Assembly: GCA_964425135.1 (NCBI GenBank)
Contig: CAYRKW010000009.1
Location: forward strand, 7,684 to 71,683
Direction of reading: 5' to 3'
DNA: 64,000 nucleotides
Origin: CAYLLD01 sp964425135
Lineage (GTDB): Bacteria > Pseudomonadota > Alphaproteobacteria > Rhodobacterales > Rhodobacteraceae
Shown here: positions 34,751 through 43,533 of the stretch, one piece after another
Numbering within the stretch: position 1 is the first letter of the stretch
How the letters are laid out: each line of letters begins with the position of its first letter
The notes under the pieces: generated by a model
Told to the model about the DNA's origin: nothing
Seen by the model: the letters and a program-made list of their open reading frames with translations, nothing else
The model's database searches: none
Position numbers and translations under genes: made by a program

Positions 34751-34780
34751 TGATACAAATCACGCATTCGGCTGTTAGCA

Positions 34781-35812
34781 ATGGCGCAAAGACCTACCAT
34801 CCGCGATGTCGCAGCCGAAGCAGGTGTGAGCGTCGCAACCGTGAACCGGGTGTTGAACGACACCTCGAAAGTGCGCGAGGATACCGCACGCAAAGTCGCG
34901 GATGCAGCGCATCGGATCGGGTATCACGCCACCAACCTGATCGACCATCGGCTGCGCGCAGATCTGGCCGATATCCGCCTTGGGTTTGTGCTGCAAAAAG
35001 AGAACCAGACCTTTTATCGCGTCTTGTCGGAGCTGATTGAGACGACAACCCGCAACGCCACAGGATTTCGCGGCACGCCCAAGATTGTCTTTGCTCAATC
35101 ACAGTCCCCGACCGAAGTTGCCCAGCTGATGCTCGACCTGAGAGGCCAGTGCGATGTGATCGCAGCCACGGCGGTGAACCACCCAAGGATCTCAGATGCG
35201 ACGACCAAGCTTCGTGTGGCAGGGATTCCCACCTTCGCGCTCTTTTCTGATTTCGCGCAAGGGGAGCGGGCCAGTTACATCGGCACCAATAATCTGAAAA
35301 TCGGACGCGGTGCAGCCTGTATGCTTTCGGTGGCGGCAAAGGAGGGCGGCAAAATCGCGATTTTTGTCGGCGGTCATCGCTGGCATGGGCATGAACTACG
35401 GGAAACCGGCTTTCGCAGCTACTTTCGCGAGTATGAGACGCGGTTTCGGGTGTTGGACACGCTTGTGAATCTTGAAACGCGGCGGCTGACTTATGAGGCA
35501 ACGCTCGACTTGCTCTCCCGTCACCCCGACATTCGCGGCATCTATATTGCGGGCGGTGGAATGGAAGGCGCGATTGCGGCGTTGCGCGAGGAGCGCGAGC
35601 CGGGCGAGGTTGCGCTGGTGGTCAATGAGTTGACCGAGGACTCGCGTACTGGGCTTTACGACCGCTATGTCACGCTCGTCAGTGAAACCCCGCTCCCGCG
35701 CTTATGCATCAAGCTCATAGATCTCATGGGTTGCGCGGTGATGGAGCCACAGGAGAAGCCGCCAAGTCAGGTATTTCTCGAACCCATCACACATTTACCT
35801 GAATTCATCTAA
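34781..35812 (+). CDS. LacI-family transcriptional regulator of the inositol locus
   Basis: 343 residues. N-terminal helix-turn-helix and hinge: IRDVAAEAGVSVATVNRVLN, then VREDTARKVADAAHRIGY. The remainder is a periplasmic-binding-protein-like sensor (residues 65-340), which in this family binds a sugar. Same strand as, and 131 bases upstream of, iolI. Probably represses or activates the iolI-ABC-iolG genes in response to inositol or its phosphate (inference). Confidence 0.88.
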   Translation: MAQRPTIRDVAAEAGVSVATVNRVLNDTSKVREDTARKVADAAHRIGYHATNLIDHRLRADLADIRLGFVLQKENQTFYRVLSELIETTTRNATGFRGTPKIVFAQSQSPTEVAQLMLDLRGQCDVIAATAVNHPRISDATTKLRVAGIPTFALFSDFAQGERASYIGTNNLKIGRGAACMLSVAAKEGGKIAIFVGGHRWHGHELRETGFRSYFREYETRFRVLDTLVNLETRRLTYEATLDLLSRHPDIRGIYIAGGGMEGAIAALREEREPGEVALVVNELTEDSRTGLYDRYVTLVSETPLPRLCIKLIDLMGCAVMEPQEKPPSQVFLEPITHLPEFI

Positions 35813-35943
35813 TGCAGTTTTTGTATCACCGGATCGCGGGATTTGGTGTCATTTTGATATTTCCTGCCATTGCCCGATTGACTCATACCCCGCTTGCGAT
35901 CAGCGTCTAAAGCGAAAAGGACGTTGCGGGGACTTTCGAACCG

Positions 35944-36759
35944 TTGTTAACAGCGCTTAACCATATGACGGCTCCGGGGATGCGGTATGATGCTTTCATT
36001 CGCCTCTCGGCGGAGTTGGGATGCGCCGGGGTTGAATTGCGGGATGATCTGCCCACCCCCTTATTCGACGGTGACAGCCCTGCGCGGGCGGGCGAGGTAG
36101 CGCGCGCGTGCGAGGTTCGCATCTTAGCCCTCGCGGAGATTAAGCCGTTCAACGATTGGTCGGACGATGTTCAGGCGCAAACCATCGATCTGATCAAGCG
36201 CGCCAAGGCGTGCGGCGCGGAGGCGGTCAGCTTTATTCCACGCAATGACGGCAAGGGCATGGGCAATGGCGAGCGGCAGGCCAACCTACGTCTTGCCTTG
36301 CGTGAGTTGACACACTTACTGGAAGAGTTTGATATCAATGGGTTAATTGAACCGCTTGGCTTTGAGAGCAGCTCACTGCGCAGTAAGTCAGAAGCGGTCA
36401 ACGCAATCGAAGCGGTCGGTGCCGTCGGGCGCATCCAGCTTATCCATGATACCTTCCATCACTATGTCGCCGGTGGCGGCCCGGTTTTCGCGGATTACAC
36501 CGGTATTGTTCATATCTCTGGGCTCGTTGATCCCGCCCCTGCCCTGTCGCAGATGCGCGATGAGCATCGGGTGCTGGTTGATGCAAGCGACCGGCTTGGT
36601 AACATCGAACAACTGAGCGCTCTGGCCTCGGATGGTTATGAGGGCGCGATCTCATTTGAACCGTTTTCACCGGCGATACATGATTGCGATGATCCGCAGC
36701 ATGCGCTTTCAAGATCTTTCGAGTTTATCGAAGCGGGCTTAACAGGGCGCGCTGCGTGA
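35944..36759 (+). CDS. iolI: TIM-barrel sugar isomerase, 2-keto-myo-inositol isomerase-like (IolI)
   Basis: 271 residues. Start is TTG at 35944, which yields (M)LTALNHMTAP, matching the A-L-N-H-M-T start I recall for the rhizobial/roseobacter IolI group. Metal-binding residues of the xylose-isomerase-like barrel appear in LIEPLGF (Glu), LIHDTFHH (Asp/His) and FEPFSP (Glu). Followed by a sugar ABC cassette and an inositol-dehydrogenase-like gene. Proposed step: 2-keto-myo-inositol to 1-keto-D-chiro-inositol. Another hydroxypyruvate-isomerase-like activity is possible. Confidence 0.72.
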   Translation: MLTALNHMTAPGMRYDAFIRLSAELGCAGVELRDDLPTPLFDGDSPARAGEVARACEVRILALAEIKPFNDWSDDVQAQTIDLIKRAKACGAEAVSFIPRNDGKGMGNGERQANLRLALRELTHLLEEFDINGLIEPLGFESSSLRSKSEAVNAIEAVGAVGRIQLIHDTFHHYVAGGGPVFADYTGIVHISGLVDPAPALSQMRDEHRVLVDASDRLGNIEQLSALASDGYEGAISFEPFSPAIHDCDDPQHALSRSFEFIEAGLTGRAA

Positions 36760-36844
36760 TGTGACGTTTCTATAGTAATGCCCAGATGGGCAGGACCTCC
36801 GGCTAAAAATGAGGTGTGCCGGACACCACAAAAGGGAGAAGAAG

Positions 36845-37783
36845 ATGAGAAATCTTATTTTGGGCGTCGGTCTTTCCGCGCTTATGACAACAGGTGCGAT
36901 GGCGCAGACAATCGGTGCAACAATCTCGCGCTTTGACGACAACTGGCTGACCGTAATGCGCAACGGTATGACCGAGCATGCGGCAAGCCTTGACGGTGTT
37001 GATCTTCAAATGGAAGACGCGACCGACGATCTGGCAAAGCAAATCGACCAAGTGCGTAACTTTGTGGCCTCCGGCGTTGACGCGATCATTGTGAACATCG
37101 TTGACACATCCGCAGGTGCAGCTGTGACCGAAGCGGCTGGCGACACGCCACTCGTGTTCGTTAACCGCGAGCCTGACAACGTGAACGAATTGCCCGCAAC
37201 TCAGGCTTTCGTTGCTTCCAACGAGATCGAATCCGGCACACTCTCCGCATTCCAAATCTGTAACAACTTGCGCGCAGACGGCAAAGCCGGCGGCGCACGT
37301 GGCTACCTGATGAACGGTCAGCTCTCCAACCAAGCTGCGGTTCAGCGCTCCAAAGATGTCTACGACGTGATCGGCATGGACATGTGTAACTTCATGGAGA
37401 TCATCGACGAGCAAACTGCCAACTGGTCCCGCGACGAAGCGCAGGATTTGATGACCAACTGGATGTCGTCGGGCGAGCCTTTCGACTTCGTTCTGGCCAA
37501 CAACGACGAAATGGCAATCGGTGCGATCCAGGCAATGAAAGCAGCTGGCATGGATATGGCTGACGTTCAGGTCGGCGGTGTTGACGCGTCCCAGGACGCT
37601 CTGGTGGCAATGGCTGCTGGCGACTATGACGTGACGGTGTTCCAGGATGCCTTCGGTCAGGGTGCAGGTTCGGTGAACACAGCGCTTGCGCTGGTTGCCG
37701 GTGAGGACGTGGATCAGAAAGTCTACATCCCGTTTGTTCTGGTCACACCAGACAACATGGGCGATTTTCTCGACAAGAACTAA
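36845..37783 (+). CDS. Sugar ABC transporter substrate-binding protein, probably myo-inositol
   Basis: 312 residues. Signal peptide 1-20 (ends GAMA, mature QTIGATISRFDDNW). Type I ribose-like binding fold with QVRNFVASGVDAIIVN and late VGGVDASQDAL. GGGAG at 36834-36838 supports the ATG. Flanked by iolI and iolG, so the ligand is likely myo-inositol (IbpA-like role); the pocket residues cannot be verified by eye. Confidence 0.83.
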   Translation: MRNLILGVGLSALMTTGAMAQTIGATISRFDDNWLTVMRNGMTEHAASLDGVDLQMEDATDDLAKQIDQVRNFVASGVDAIIVNIVDTSAGAAVTEAAGDTPLVFVNREPDNVNELPATQAFVASNEIESGTLSAFQICNNLRADGKAGGARGYLMNGQLSNQAAVQRSKDVYDVIGMDMCNFMEIIDEQTANWSRDEAQDLMTNWMSSGEPFDFVLANNDEMAIGAIQAMKAAGMDMADVQVGGVDASQDALVAMAAGDYDVTVFQDAFGQGAGSVNTALALVAGEDVDQKVYIPFVLVTPDNMGDFLDKN

Positions 37784-37806
37784 GCCACGTTTGGCATAGA
37801 AACTCC

Positions 37807-37835
37807 GGGCGGCGCTTTCTTGTAAGGTGCCGCCC
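37807..37835 (+). promoter_or_regulatory. Intercistronic hairpin after the inositol-type binding-protein gene
   Basis: GGGCGGC (37807-37813) pairs with GCCGCCC (37829-37835); the inner bases extend the stem to about 12 bp with G-U pairs and loop CTTGT. It starts 24 bases past the stop and 33 bases before the permease gene ends its leader. Likely mRNA 3'-end protection for the binding-protein segment. Confidence 0.6.
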
Positions 37836-37867
37836 AATCTGACTTACGCCAATTCCCGAGGACAGTC

Positions 37868-38947
37868 ATGGCAGACAGCACCACCGGCACCGGCGGCCTT
37901 AAATTCGACAAATCGAAACGACGCTGGCCAAACGAGATGAACATCTTCATCGCCTTGGTCATTATCATCGTGATCTTTGAGCTGTTGGGACAGGTTTTGC
38001 CGTATATGAAGGGCCAAAGCTTCCTTTTCGACACAAATGACCGCTTCGATAGCATCTTCAACGAAGCACGTTTAAAAATTATTATTCTACAGGTCGCTAT
38101 CATCGGAATTATCGCGCTTGGGGTGACGCAGGTCATCATATCGGGCGGCATTGACCTCAGTTCAGGGCCTTTGGTGGCGGCAACAGCGATGATTGCCATG
38201 TCTTTTGCGCAGACTGAGCTTGTGAACGGCAATCCCAATCCAAAAGCGCTGTTTGGACTTTGGGCGATGGACCTTCCGGTGATCGTCCCCATTGTCATTG
38301 GCCTCGCGTTTGGGGCATTTATCGGGGCGATAAACGGCACATTCATTGCGGTATTCCGCATCCCGCCATTTATCGCAACGCTCGGTATGTTCCTGATTTG
38401 CCGCGGTATTGCGCTCTGGTGGTCGTCCGGCCGACCGGTGTCCTTCCCCACGGAAACCTACAAGTTTCTGGGTGCTGGTATGATGCCGGTGGTTTGGTTT
38501 TTCCTGCTGGCGATCCTCTTTCACATCATCATGCGCTACACCGTCTACGGCAAGCACACCTATGCCATCGGTTCCAACGAAGAGGCCGCGCGGATGTCGG
38601 GGATCAACGTGCAAAAGCACAAAATTCTCGTCTATATGATCGCCTCGATGCTGGCCGCTTTTGCCGGGATCGTCTTGAGCGCAAAGGGCGCGACGGCGCA
38701 GGCGGGGATGGGCGAGTTCTACGAGCTTTTTGCCATCGCCATGGCGGTGATCGGCGGCATCTCTTTGCAAGGAGGACGTGGCTCGATTATCGGCACAGTG
38801 CTGGGCGCAATGGTGCTGGGCGTCATCCGCTCGGGCTTCACCTACGTAAAGCTTGATGGGTCGTATCAATTGATGGCCATGGGCGGAATTATCATTGCTG
38901 CGGTCATGCTTGACCAATGGCGGCAACGCAGTGGCACAAAGGTTTGA
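37868..38947 (+). CDS. Sugar ABC transporter permease, RbsC/FrcC type
   Basis: 359 residues, about ten membrane segments. ISGGIDLSSGPLVAATAM and GAINGTFIAVFRIPPFIATLG are standard for the BPD_transp_2 ribose-type permeases, as is GGISLQGGRGSIIGTVLGA. An N-terminal cytoplasmic tail of about 40 residues precedes the first helix. Sits between its binding protein and a single-domain ATPase. Confidence 0.88.
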   Translation: MADSTTGTGGLKFDKSKRRWPNEMNIFIALVIIIVIFELLGQVLPYMKGQSFLFDTNDRFDSIFNEARLKIIILQVAIIGIIALGVTQVIISGGIDLSSGPLVAATAMIAMSFAQTELVNGNPNPKALFGLWAMDLPVIVPIVIGLAFGAFIGAINGTFIAVFRIPPFIATLGMFLICRGIALWWSSGRPVSFPTETYKFLGAGMMPVVWFFLLAILFHIIMRYTVYGKHTYAIGSNEEAARMSGINVQKHKILVYMIASMLAAFAGIVLSAKGATAQAGMGEFYELFAIAMAVIGGISLQGGRGSIIGTVLGAMVLGVIRSGFTYVKLDGSYQLMAMGGIIIAAVMLDQWRQRSGTKV

Positions 38948-38959
38948 GAGGCGCGGGAT

Positions 38960-39736
38960 ATGAGTAACGATATTATTCTTCAAACCAAAGATCTCACCAA
39001 ATACTACGGCGGCGTTCATGCGCTTGAAGGCGCGGACTTTACGATCCGCAAGGGCGAGCATGTGGCGATCATGGGCGACAATGGCGCGGGCAAATCAACC
39101 TTTGTGCGCCAGATCACAGGAGTGGAGCAACGCACGCGCGGCGACGTCATCTTCGACGGCAAGCCAGTGCATTTTGCCGGTCCTTTGGATGCACGCGAGG
39201 CTGGGATTGAGACGGTTTTTCAGACACTTGCGCTTGCAGACCATCTGGATGTTCCGGATAATCTCTTTCTGGGCCGCGAGAAAACCAAGTTCGATTTTCT
39301 GGGGCCTTTCCGTTTTCTCGACTACAAAGCCATGCGGCAGGACACGATAGACGGGCTCAACAAAACCGGCGTGAAAATTCCCAACATCCGCAACACGATC
39401 CAGAATATGTCGGGCGGTCAGCGGCAGTGTGTGGCGATTGCGCGCACGGCCACGTTTCATTCGAAAATGACCATCATGGATGAGCCGACAGCGGCGCTGG
39501 GTGTGCAAGAAACCGCGCAGGTCGAGAACATCATCAAGACCCTCAAAGACGAGGGTGAACCGCTGATCCTGATCTCGCACAACATGCGGCAGGTGATGGA
39601 TCTGGTGGACCGGATCGTCGTGTTCCGACGCGGACGGATCGTGGCCAATCTGAACAAAAACGAGACCGACGGTCAGGACGTGGTTGCCTATATCACCGGC
39701 GCCAAAACCGGCGCGGAATATGAGGGTGCGGCATAG
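38960..39736 (+). CDS. Single-domain sugar ABC transporter ATPase, FrcA type
   Basis: 258 residues, one nucleotide-binding domain. Walker A GDNGAGKST, Q-loop VFQTLALAD, signature MSGGQRQCVAIAR, Walker B MTIMDEPTAALG, H-loop ISHNMRQV. Ribose- and inositol-type systems usually have a double-domain ATPase of about 500 residues; this half-length form is the FrcA style and is matched by the second cassette at 49269. It therefore works as a homodimer. Confidence 0.88.
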   Translation: MSNDIILQTKDLTKYYGGVHALEGADFTIRKGEHVAIMGDNGAGKSTFVRQITGVEQRTRGDVIFDGKPVHFAGPLDAREAGIETVFQTLALADHLDVPDNLFLGREKTKFDFLGPFRFLDYKAMRQDTIDGLNKTGVKIPNIRNTIQNMSGGQRQCVAIARTATFHSKMTIMDEPTAALGVQETAQVENIIKTLKDEGEPLILISHNMRQVMDLVDRIVVFRRGRIVANLNKNETDGQDVVAYITGAKTGAEYEGAA

Positions 39737-39737
39737 C

Positions 39738-40742
39738 ATGAGTTTGCAATTTGGTGTTCTGGGCGCTGGTCGTATTGGTCAGGTCCATGCGCGTGCGATT
39801 TCGGCCGTGGATGGGGCACGTTTGGTTGCAGTTTCTGATCCGGTTGCGGCGGCGGCAAATGCGGTTCGGGATGCTTATCATTGCGATGTGCGGTCGATTG
39901 ACGAGATCGCCGCATCAGACGATATCGATGCGGTTGTCATCTGCACTCCGACCGATATGCATGCGGCGCAAATCGAGCAGTTTGTGCGCGCTGGCAAGGC
40001 GGTTTTCTGCGAGAAACCGATCGATCTGGATTTGGCGCGCGTGAAAAACTGTCTGGAGGTTGTCGAGACTGAGGGCGGCGCGCTGATGGTTGGGTTCAAC
40101 CGGCGTTTTGACCCTGATTTCAATGCGTTGAAGGCGGCCATTGACGCTGGAAAAATCGGCGATGTGGAGATGGTGACGATCACCAGCCGTGATCCGTCAC
40201 CGCCGCCTGCGGAGTATATCAAACGCTCTGGCGGGATATTTCGTGACATGACTATTCATGATTTTGACATGGCCCGTTGGGTGCTCGGAGAAGAGATCGA
40301 GAGTGTGATGGCGGCGGCGAGTGTGTTGGTTGATCCGGCGATTGGGGTGCTGGGGGATTATGACAGTACGAATGTCATTTTGACCACGGCGAGCGGCAGG
40401 CAGGCGACGATTACCAACTCGCGGCGGGCCGCTTATGGGTATGATCAGCGCATTGAGGTCCATGGCTCAAAAGGGGCGGTGAGTGCGCAGAATACGCGGG
40501 AGGCGAATGTCGAGATTGCGGATGCGGATGGGTATCACGCGCCGCCGCTCCTGAATTTCTTCATGACCCGATATGCGCGGGCCTATGAGCTTGAAATTGC
40601 AGCGTTTATCGCGGCGATCCGGGATGATGCGCCGATGCCTGCGAGCGGGCATGACGGGATGATGGCGCTGGCTCTGGCAGAAGCAGCGCTGCGTTCGGTT
40701 AAGGAAAAGCGGGCGGTTCTGGTCAGTGAGATATTGGGATAA
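39738..40742 (+). CDS. iolG: Inositol 2-dehydrogenase, Gfo/Idh/MocA family
   Basis: 334 residues. Rossmann start GVLGAGRIGQVHARA, then CEKPID (the EKP Lys), and the catalytic stretch GGIFRDMTIHDFDMARWV with the Asp-His pair of inositol dehydrogenase. Oxidises myo-inositol to 2-keto-myo-inositol with NAD, the step before IolI. One base after the ATPase stop. Related cyclitol or scyllo-inositol dehydrogenase is the main alternative. Confidence 0.85.
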   Translation: MSLQFGVLGAGRIGQVHARAISAVDGARLVAVSDPVAAAANAVRDAYHCDVRSIDEIAASDDIDAVVICTPTDMHAAQIEQFVRAGKAVFCEKPIDLDLARVKNCLEVVETEGGALMVGFNRRFDPDFNALKAAIDAGKIGDVEMVTITSRDPSPPPAEYIKRSGGIFRDMTIHDFDMARWVLGEEIESVMAAASVLVDPAIGVLGDYDSTNVILTTASGRQATITNSRRAAYGYDQRIEVHGSKGAVSAQNTREANVEIADADGYHAPPLLNFFMTRYARAYELEIAAFIAAIRDDAPMPASGHDGMMALALAEAALRSVKEKRAVLVSEILG

Positions 40743-40846
40743 TGCCCTGCGGCTTCCTATGATTTTGCGCCGGATATGCACAATTGTGTTAACGCGGATC
40801 GGCAAAACCGCAAAACCCTTTAAAATCAATCGTTAATGACGAAAAG

Positions 40847-40930
40847 CGCGATGCGCATCCTATGCACAATCTATGCACAACCTATGCACAGTCGGCTCAA
40901 ATTCCGCCATTCGTTAACCGGAGCGCACGC
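40847..40930. repeat. Composite intergenic element, copy 2: 4 x 11-bp array plus 29-bp box
   Basis: Read on the minus strand, 40890 down to 40847 gives TGTGCATAGGT, TGTGCATAGAT, TGTGCATAGGA, TGCGCATCGCG: four phased 11-bp units, again 44 bp. After 11 bases comes a box at 40902-40930 with GTTAACCGGAGCGCACGC, ending 14 bases before the stop of the PLP-lyase gene. It lies in the 202-base gap 40743-40944, which otherwise shows no gene and no clear iolG terminator. Compared with copy 1 the array is inverted relative to the box. Confidence 0.8.
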
Positions 40931-40944
40931 ATCAACGCGGTTTA

Positions 40945-41982
40945 TCACTCCGGCCCTTCGCTGAGGATAATCAGGGCATGGCTTGTCGGACCAAGCGACA
41001 GTTGCACGTGATCGGCGCAAAGCAGCCCGGCGAGAGCTGCCGCGCCCGATGGTGTGGACGGCATGTCGTGAGCCTGGGCAAAATCCGCGCCCGCCTGCCC
41101 TTCCGCTTCGCTGATCAGCATGAAGGCATCCGCATCGCGCGACAGGCCCTTCAACGCTATCAATGACGGTTCTTTGCAATCGAGACGCCCCATAGCGGAC
41201 ACGCCGCCTTGGGAGACCACCGGGCGACTGGCCTCAATGGACGCAAAGAGCGCGGGTGCCTCATCCGGTTCGACCACCACGATCATCGGCGCATCGCCCC
41301 AATGGGCACGGGCGGCAGCAGCGGCGGCGCCTGCGAGACCGCCGACGCCAGCTTGCAGGAAGATATGTGTGGGCGGTGCGTCTATTTGCACGAATGTCTC
41401 TGCCATCATCACAAGGTAGCCTTCCATCAACCGATGCGGGCGCTCGGTGTAGCCATCCCATGAGCTATCCGACAAAAGCCGCCAGCCGTTTGTCTGAGCG
41501 GCGGACAGCGCGGCGGCCATGCTTTGCTCGTAGTCCTCGCCTGCGCGCACAACCTCCGCGCCCAGATCGCGCAGACGCTTCGCAAAGGCCTCTGGCACTG
41601 TTTGTGCGATATAGATCACCGCACTCGCGCCGAACGCTTGTGCGCCTGCTGCGACCGAGAGACCGTGGTTTCCGGCGCTGGCGGTGATGTAGGTCTCGCC
41701 TGAGATGTCGGCCTGAGCCGCATCGCTCGCGATAACATAGGCGGCGCCGAGCGCTTTGAAGCTGCCGAGATCCATGCGTCCGCGCTCGTCCTTGATGGAA
41801 AGTTGTCCGATGCCGAGCGCTTTGGCAGCCGCATCGGCGCGGACCAGCGGGGTTTGGCCTGCGCGTGGGCAACGCTCCAACATCTTTTGCGGGCGTGCGT
41901 GATCGATGCTTGGGATGGGGATGTCGTCAAGTCCTTGCATCGCCCATGTGTTCGATCTGTGCGGGTTCTCAGAGATTCTCAT
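40945..41982 (-). CDS. PLP-dependent lyase, diaminopropionate ammonia-lyase/threonine dehydratase-like
   Basis: 345 residues, fold type II. The PLP lysine is in LGSFKALGAAYV, the substrate-carboxylate loop in SAGNHGLSVA, and the phosphate-binding Gly loop in QAGVGGLAGA. KDERGRMDLGSFKALG resembles diaminopropionate ammonia-lyase, but at 345 residues it is shorter than the usual ~400. It probably eliminates ammonia from a small hydroxy- or diamino acid. Three bases separate it from the upstream EamA gene, so an export or import partner in the same operon is likely. Confidence 0.8.
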   Translation of the reverse strand: MRISENPHRSNTWAMQGLDDIPIPSIDHARPQKMLERCPRAGQTPLVRADAAAKALGIGQLSIKDERGRMDLGSFKALGAAYVIASDAAQADISGETYITASAGNHGLSVAAGAQAFGASAVIYIAQTVPEAFAKRLRDLGAEVVRAGEDYEQSMAAALSAAQTNGWRLLSDSSWDGYTERPHRLMEGYLVMMAETFVQIDAPPTHIFLQAGVGGLAGAAAAAARAHWGDAPMIVVVEPDEAPALFASIEASRPVVSQGGVSAMGRLDCKEPSLIALKGLSRDADAFMLISEAEGQAGADFAQAHDMPSTPSGAAALAGLLCADHVQLSLGPTSHALIILSEGPE

Positions 41983-41985
41983 AGC

Positions 41986-42933
41986 CTAGCCTTGCGAAGG
42001 TGTGACGGAACGTGCCTTGCCGCGCTTGAGACCAAGCGCGCGCTCGCGCAGAATGATGAAGATGCCCGCGCCCACGACAACGGCGGCACCGATGAACACG
42101 GTCAGGGTCGGAACCTCGTCGAAGAGCCAGAACCCGACAATGATGGCGAAAATCATGGATGTGTAGTCGAAGGGTGCGATCACACCTGCGGGGGCATAGC
42201 GGTAGCTGTTGGTCAGGAATATCTGTGCGACCCCGCCCAAAAGGCCCGATGCGATAAGCAAAAGCGCGTCGGTCAGTGGCGGGACTGACCAGCCGAACGG
42301 AATGGTCATCAGGCCCGCGATGGAGGCGATGGTGGAGAAGTAGAAGACGATTGTCGCGGTGTTTTCCTTGACCACCAGTCGGCGTGTGAAAATCAGGGCG
42401 GTCGCGCGCAGGAAGGCGGAGCCGAGCGCGGCCAAGGCACCCAGGGTGGCAAGGCTTGTGGTCGTTTCGCTGACGCTTGCGCCGAAGCGGGGCGCGAGGA
42501 TGATCAGGACGCCAATAAGCCCCAGCACGACGGCGGCCATGCGGAAGAGGCGAATGCGCTCGCCTAGGAATATCGCGGCGAGGATCACGGTGATGATGGG
42601 TGCTGCGAAACCGATGGCTGTGGCTTCGGGCAACGGCAGGTAGGCGAGCGAGGTAAAGCCGAGCAACATCGCCGCCGAGCCAATCCCGCCGCGCCACAGG
42701 TGGCCTTGGATGTTTTTGGTTTTGAGCCCTTCTTTAAGGTCATGTTGCCACAAGAGCCAGACGAGAATGACGGGGATGGCGAAAAAGGAGCGAAAGAAGA
42801 CGGCCTCGCCGGGCGGGACAGCGTCAGAGGCGGCTTTGATGCAGGTGGCCATGCCGGTGAAGAGCACCACCGAAAAGACTTTGAGCGCGATGGCGCGCAG
42901 GGGATTGTCGGCGATGATCGGAGTGGTGGCCAT
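41986..42933 (-). CDS. EamA/DMT-family transporter
   Basis: 315 residues, ten predicted membrane helices in two EamA repeats; hinges at ATAIGFAAPIITVILAAIFLGERIRLFR and in the second half FDYTSMIFAIIVGFWLFDEVP (cores only listed). Upstream of and almost abutting the PLP-lyase gene. Substrate unknown, perhaps an amino acid or its breakdown product. Confidence 0.85.
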   Translation of the reverse strand: MATTPIIADNPLRAIALKVFSVVLFTGMATCIKAASDAVPPGEAVFFRSFFAIPVILVWLLWQHDLKEGLKTKNIQGHLWRGGIGSAAMLLGFTSLAYLPLPEATAIGFAAPIITVILAAIFLGERIRLFRMAAVVLGLIGVLIILAPRFGASVSETTTSLATLGALAALGSAFLRATALIFTRRLVVKENTATIVFYFSTIASIAGLMTIPFGWSVPPLTDALLLIASGLLGGVAQIFLTNSYRYAPAGVIAPFDYTSMIFAIIVGFWLFDEVPTLTVFIGAAVVVGAGIFIILRERALGLKRGKARSVTPSQG

Positions 42934-42985
42934 GGGCGCACCTTAGGCGCGGGATTTGCGGGGTGCCATGGTGAAAATGCGCGCG

Positions 42986-43408
42986 TCAGATCTTTTCGCA
43001 GTAAAGCTCCAGGCGGTGGTGGATCACCTTATAGCCAAGCTGGGCGGCAATCTCGTTTTGCAGACGCTCGATTTGCGGAGAATTGAACTCGATCACCTGA
43101 CCGGTTTGGAGATCGACGATATGGTCGTGGTGGTCCTGCTGAGTGGTCTCGAAGCGCGCCCCGCCGCCTTCGAAGCTGTGGCGCTGGATCACGCCCGCCT
43201 CTTCGAGCACCGATAGCGTGCGATAGACGGTTGCGAGCGAGACGGAGGGCGATATCTGGCGCACACGTTGGTGGACCTCTTCGGCATCGGGATGATCATC
43301 GGCGCGAGAGAGAACGGCGAGGATTGCGATGCGCTGGGGCGTCACCCGCACGTTAGCGCTGCGCAGGTTGGCCTCCATATTGGTGTGATCTTGCTCAGAA
43401 AGTTGCAT
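42986..43408 (-). CDS. mur: Fur-family metalloregulator, probably the manganese regulator Mur
   Basis: 140 residues. Winged helix (RVTPQRIAILAVL, SLATVYRTLSVLEEAGVI) then the metal region GARFETTQQDHHDHIVDLQTG. The CxxC structural zinc site of E. coli Fur is missing, as in alphaproteobacterial Fur/Mur. It is divergent from sitABCD across 125 bases containing Fur-like boxes, which is the usual Mur arrangement: repression of sit by Mn(II). Iron-sensing Fur cannot be excluded. Confidence 0.82.
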   Translation of the reverse strand: MQLSEQDHTNMEANLRSANVRVTPQRIAILAVLSRADDHPDAEEVHQRVRQISPSVSLATVYRTLSVLEEAGVIQRHSFEGGGARFETTQQDHHDHIVDLQTGQVIEFNSPQIERLQNEIAAQLGYKVIHHRLELYCEKI

Positions 43409-43420
43409 TTTCTCCTTCCA

Positions 43421-43488
43421 ATTCGCAACTACGGGTTATCTTTGAGAATGGTTATCAATCTTGTTTACAGTTGCGAATAATTCTCATA
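43421..43488. promoter_or_regulatory. Fur/Mur-type operators between mur and sitA
   Basis: GAGAATGGTTATCAAT at 43444-43459 matches the classical Fur box at 13 of 16 positions. A second A/T-rich site (GAATAATTCTCAT) lies at 43476-43488. An inverted pair ATTCGCAACT (43421-43430) and AGTTGCGAAT (43469-43478) flanks the first box. Both promoters of the divergent pair must lie here, so metal-dependent control of sitABCD and of the regulator itself is likely. Confidence 0.7.
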
Positions 43489-43533
43489 CGCATTTGCCTG
43501 ATTATGTGCCAATTGCAAAGGAAAACCTGATCC

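Noticed and set aside
40847..40890. CRISPR-like array
   Set aside because: Units are 11 bp with no spacers; this is a short tandem array, and there are no cas genes in the window.
40871..41179. 102-codon minus-strand frame covering the end of the PLP-lyase gene and the second array
   Set aside because: Out of frame with the lyase and composed of repeat-derived sequence; no ribosome site.
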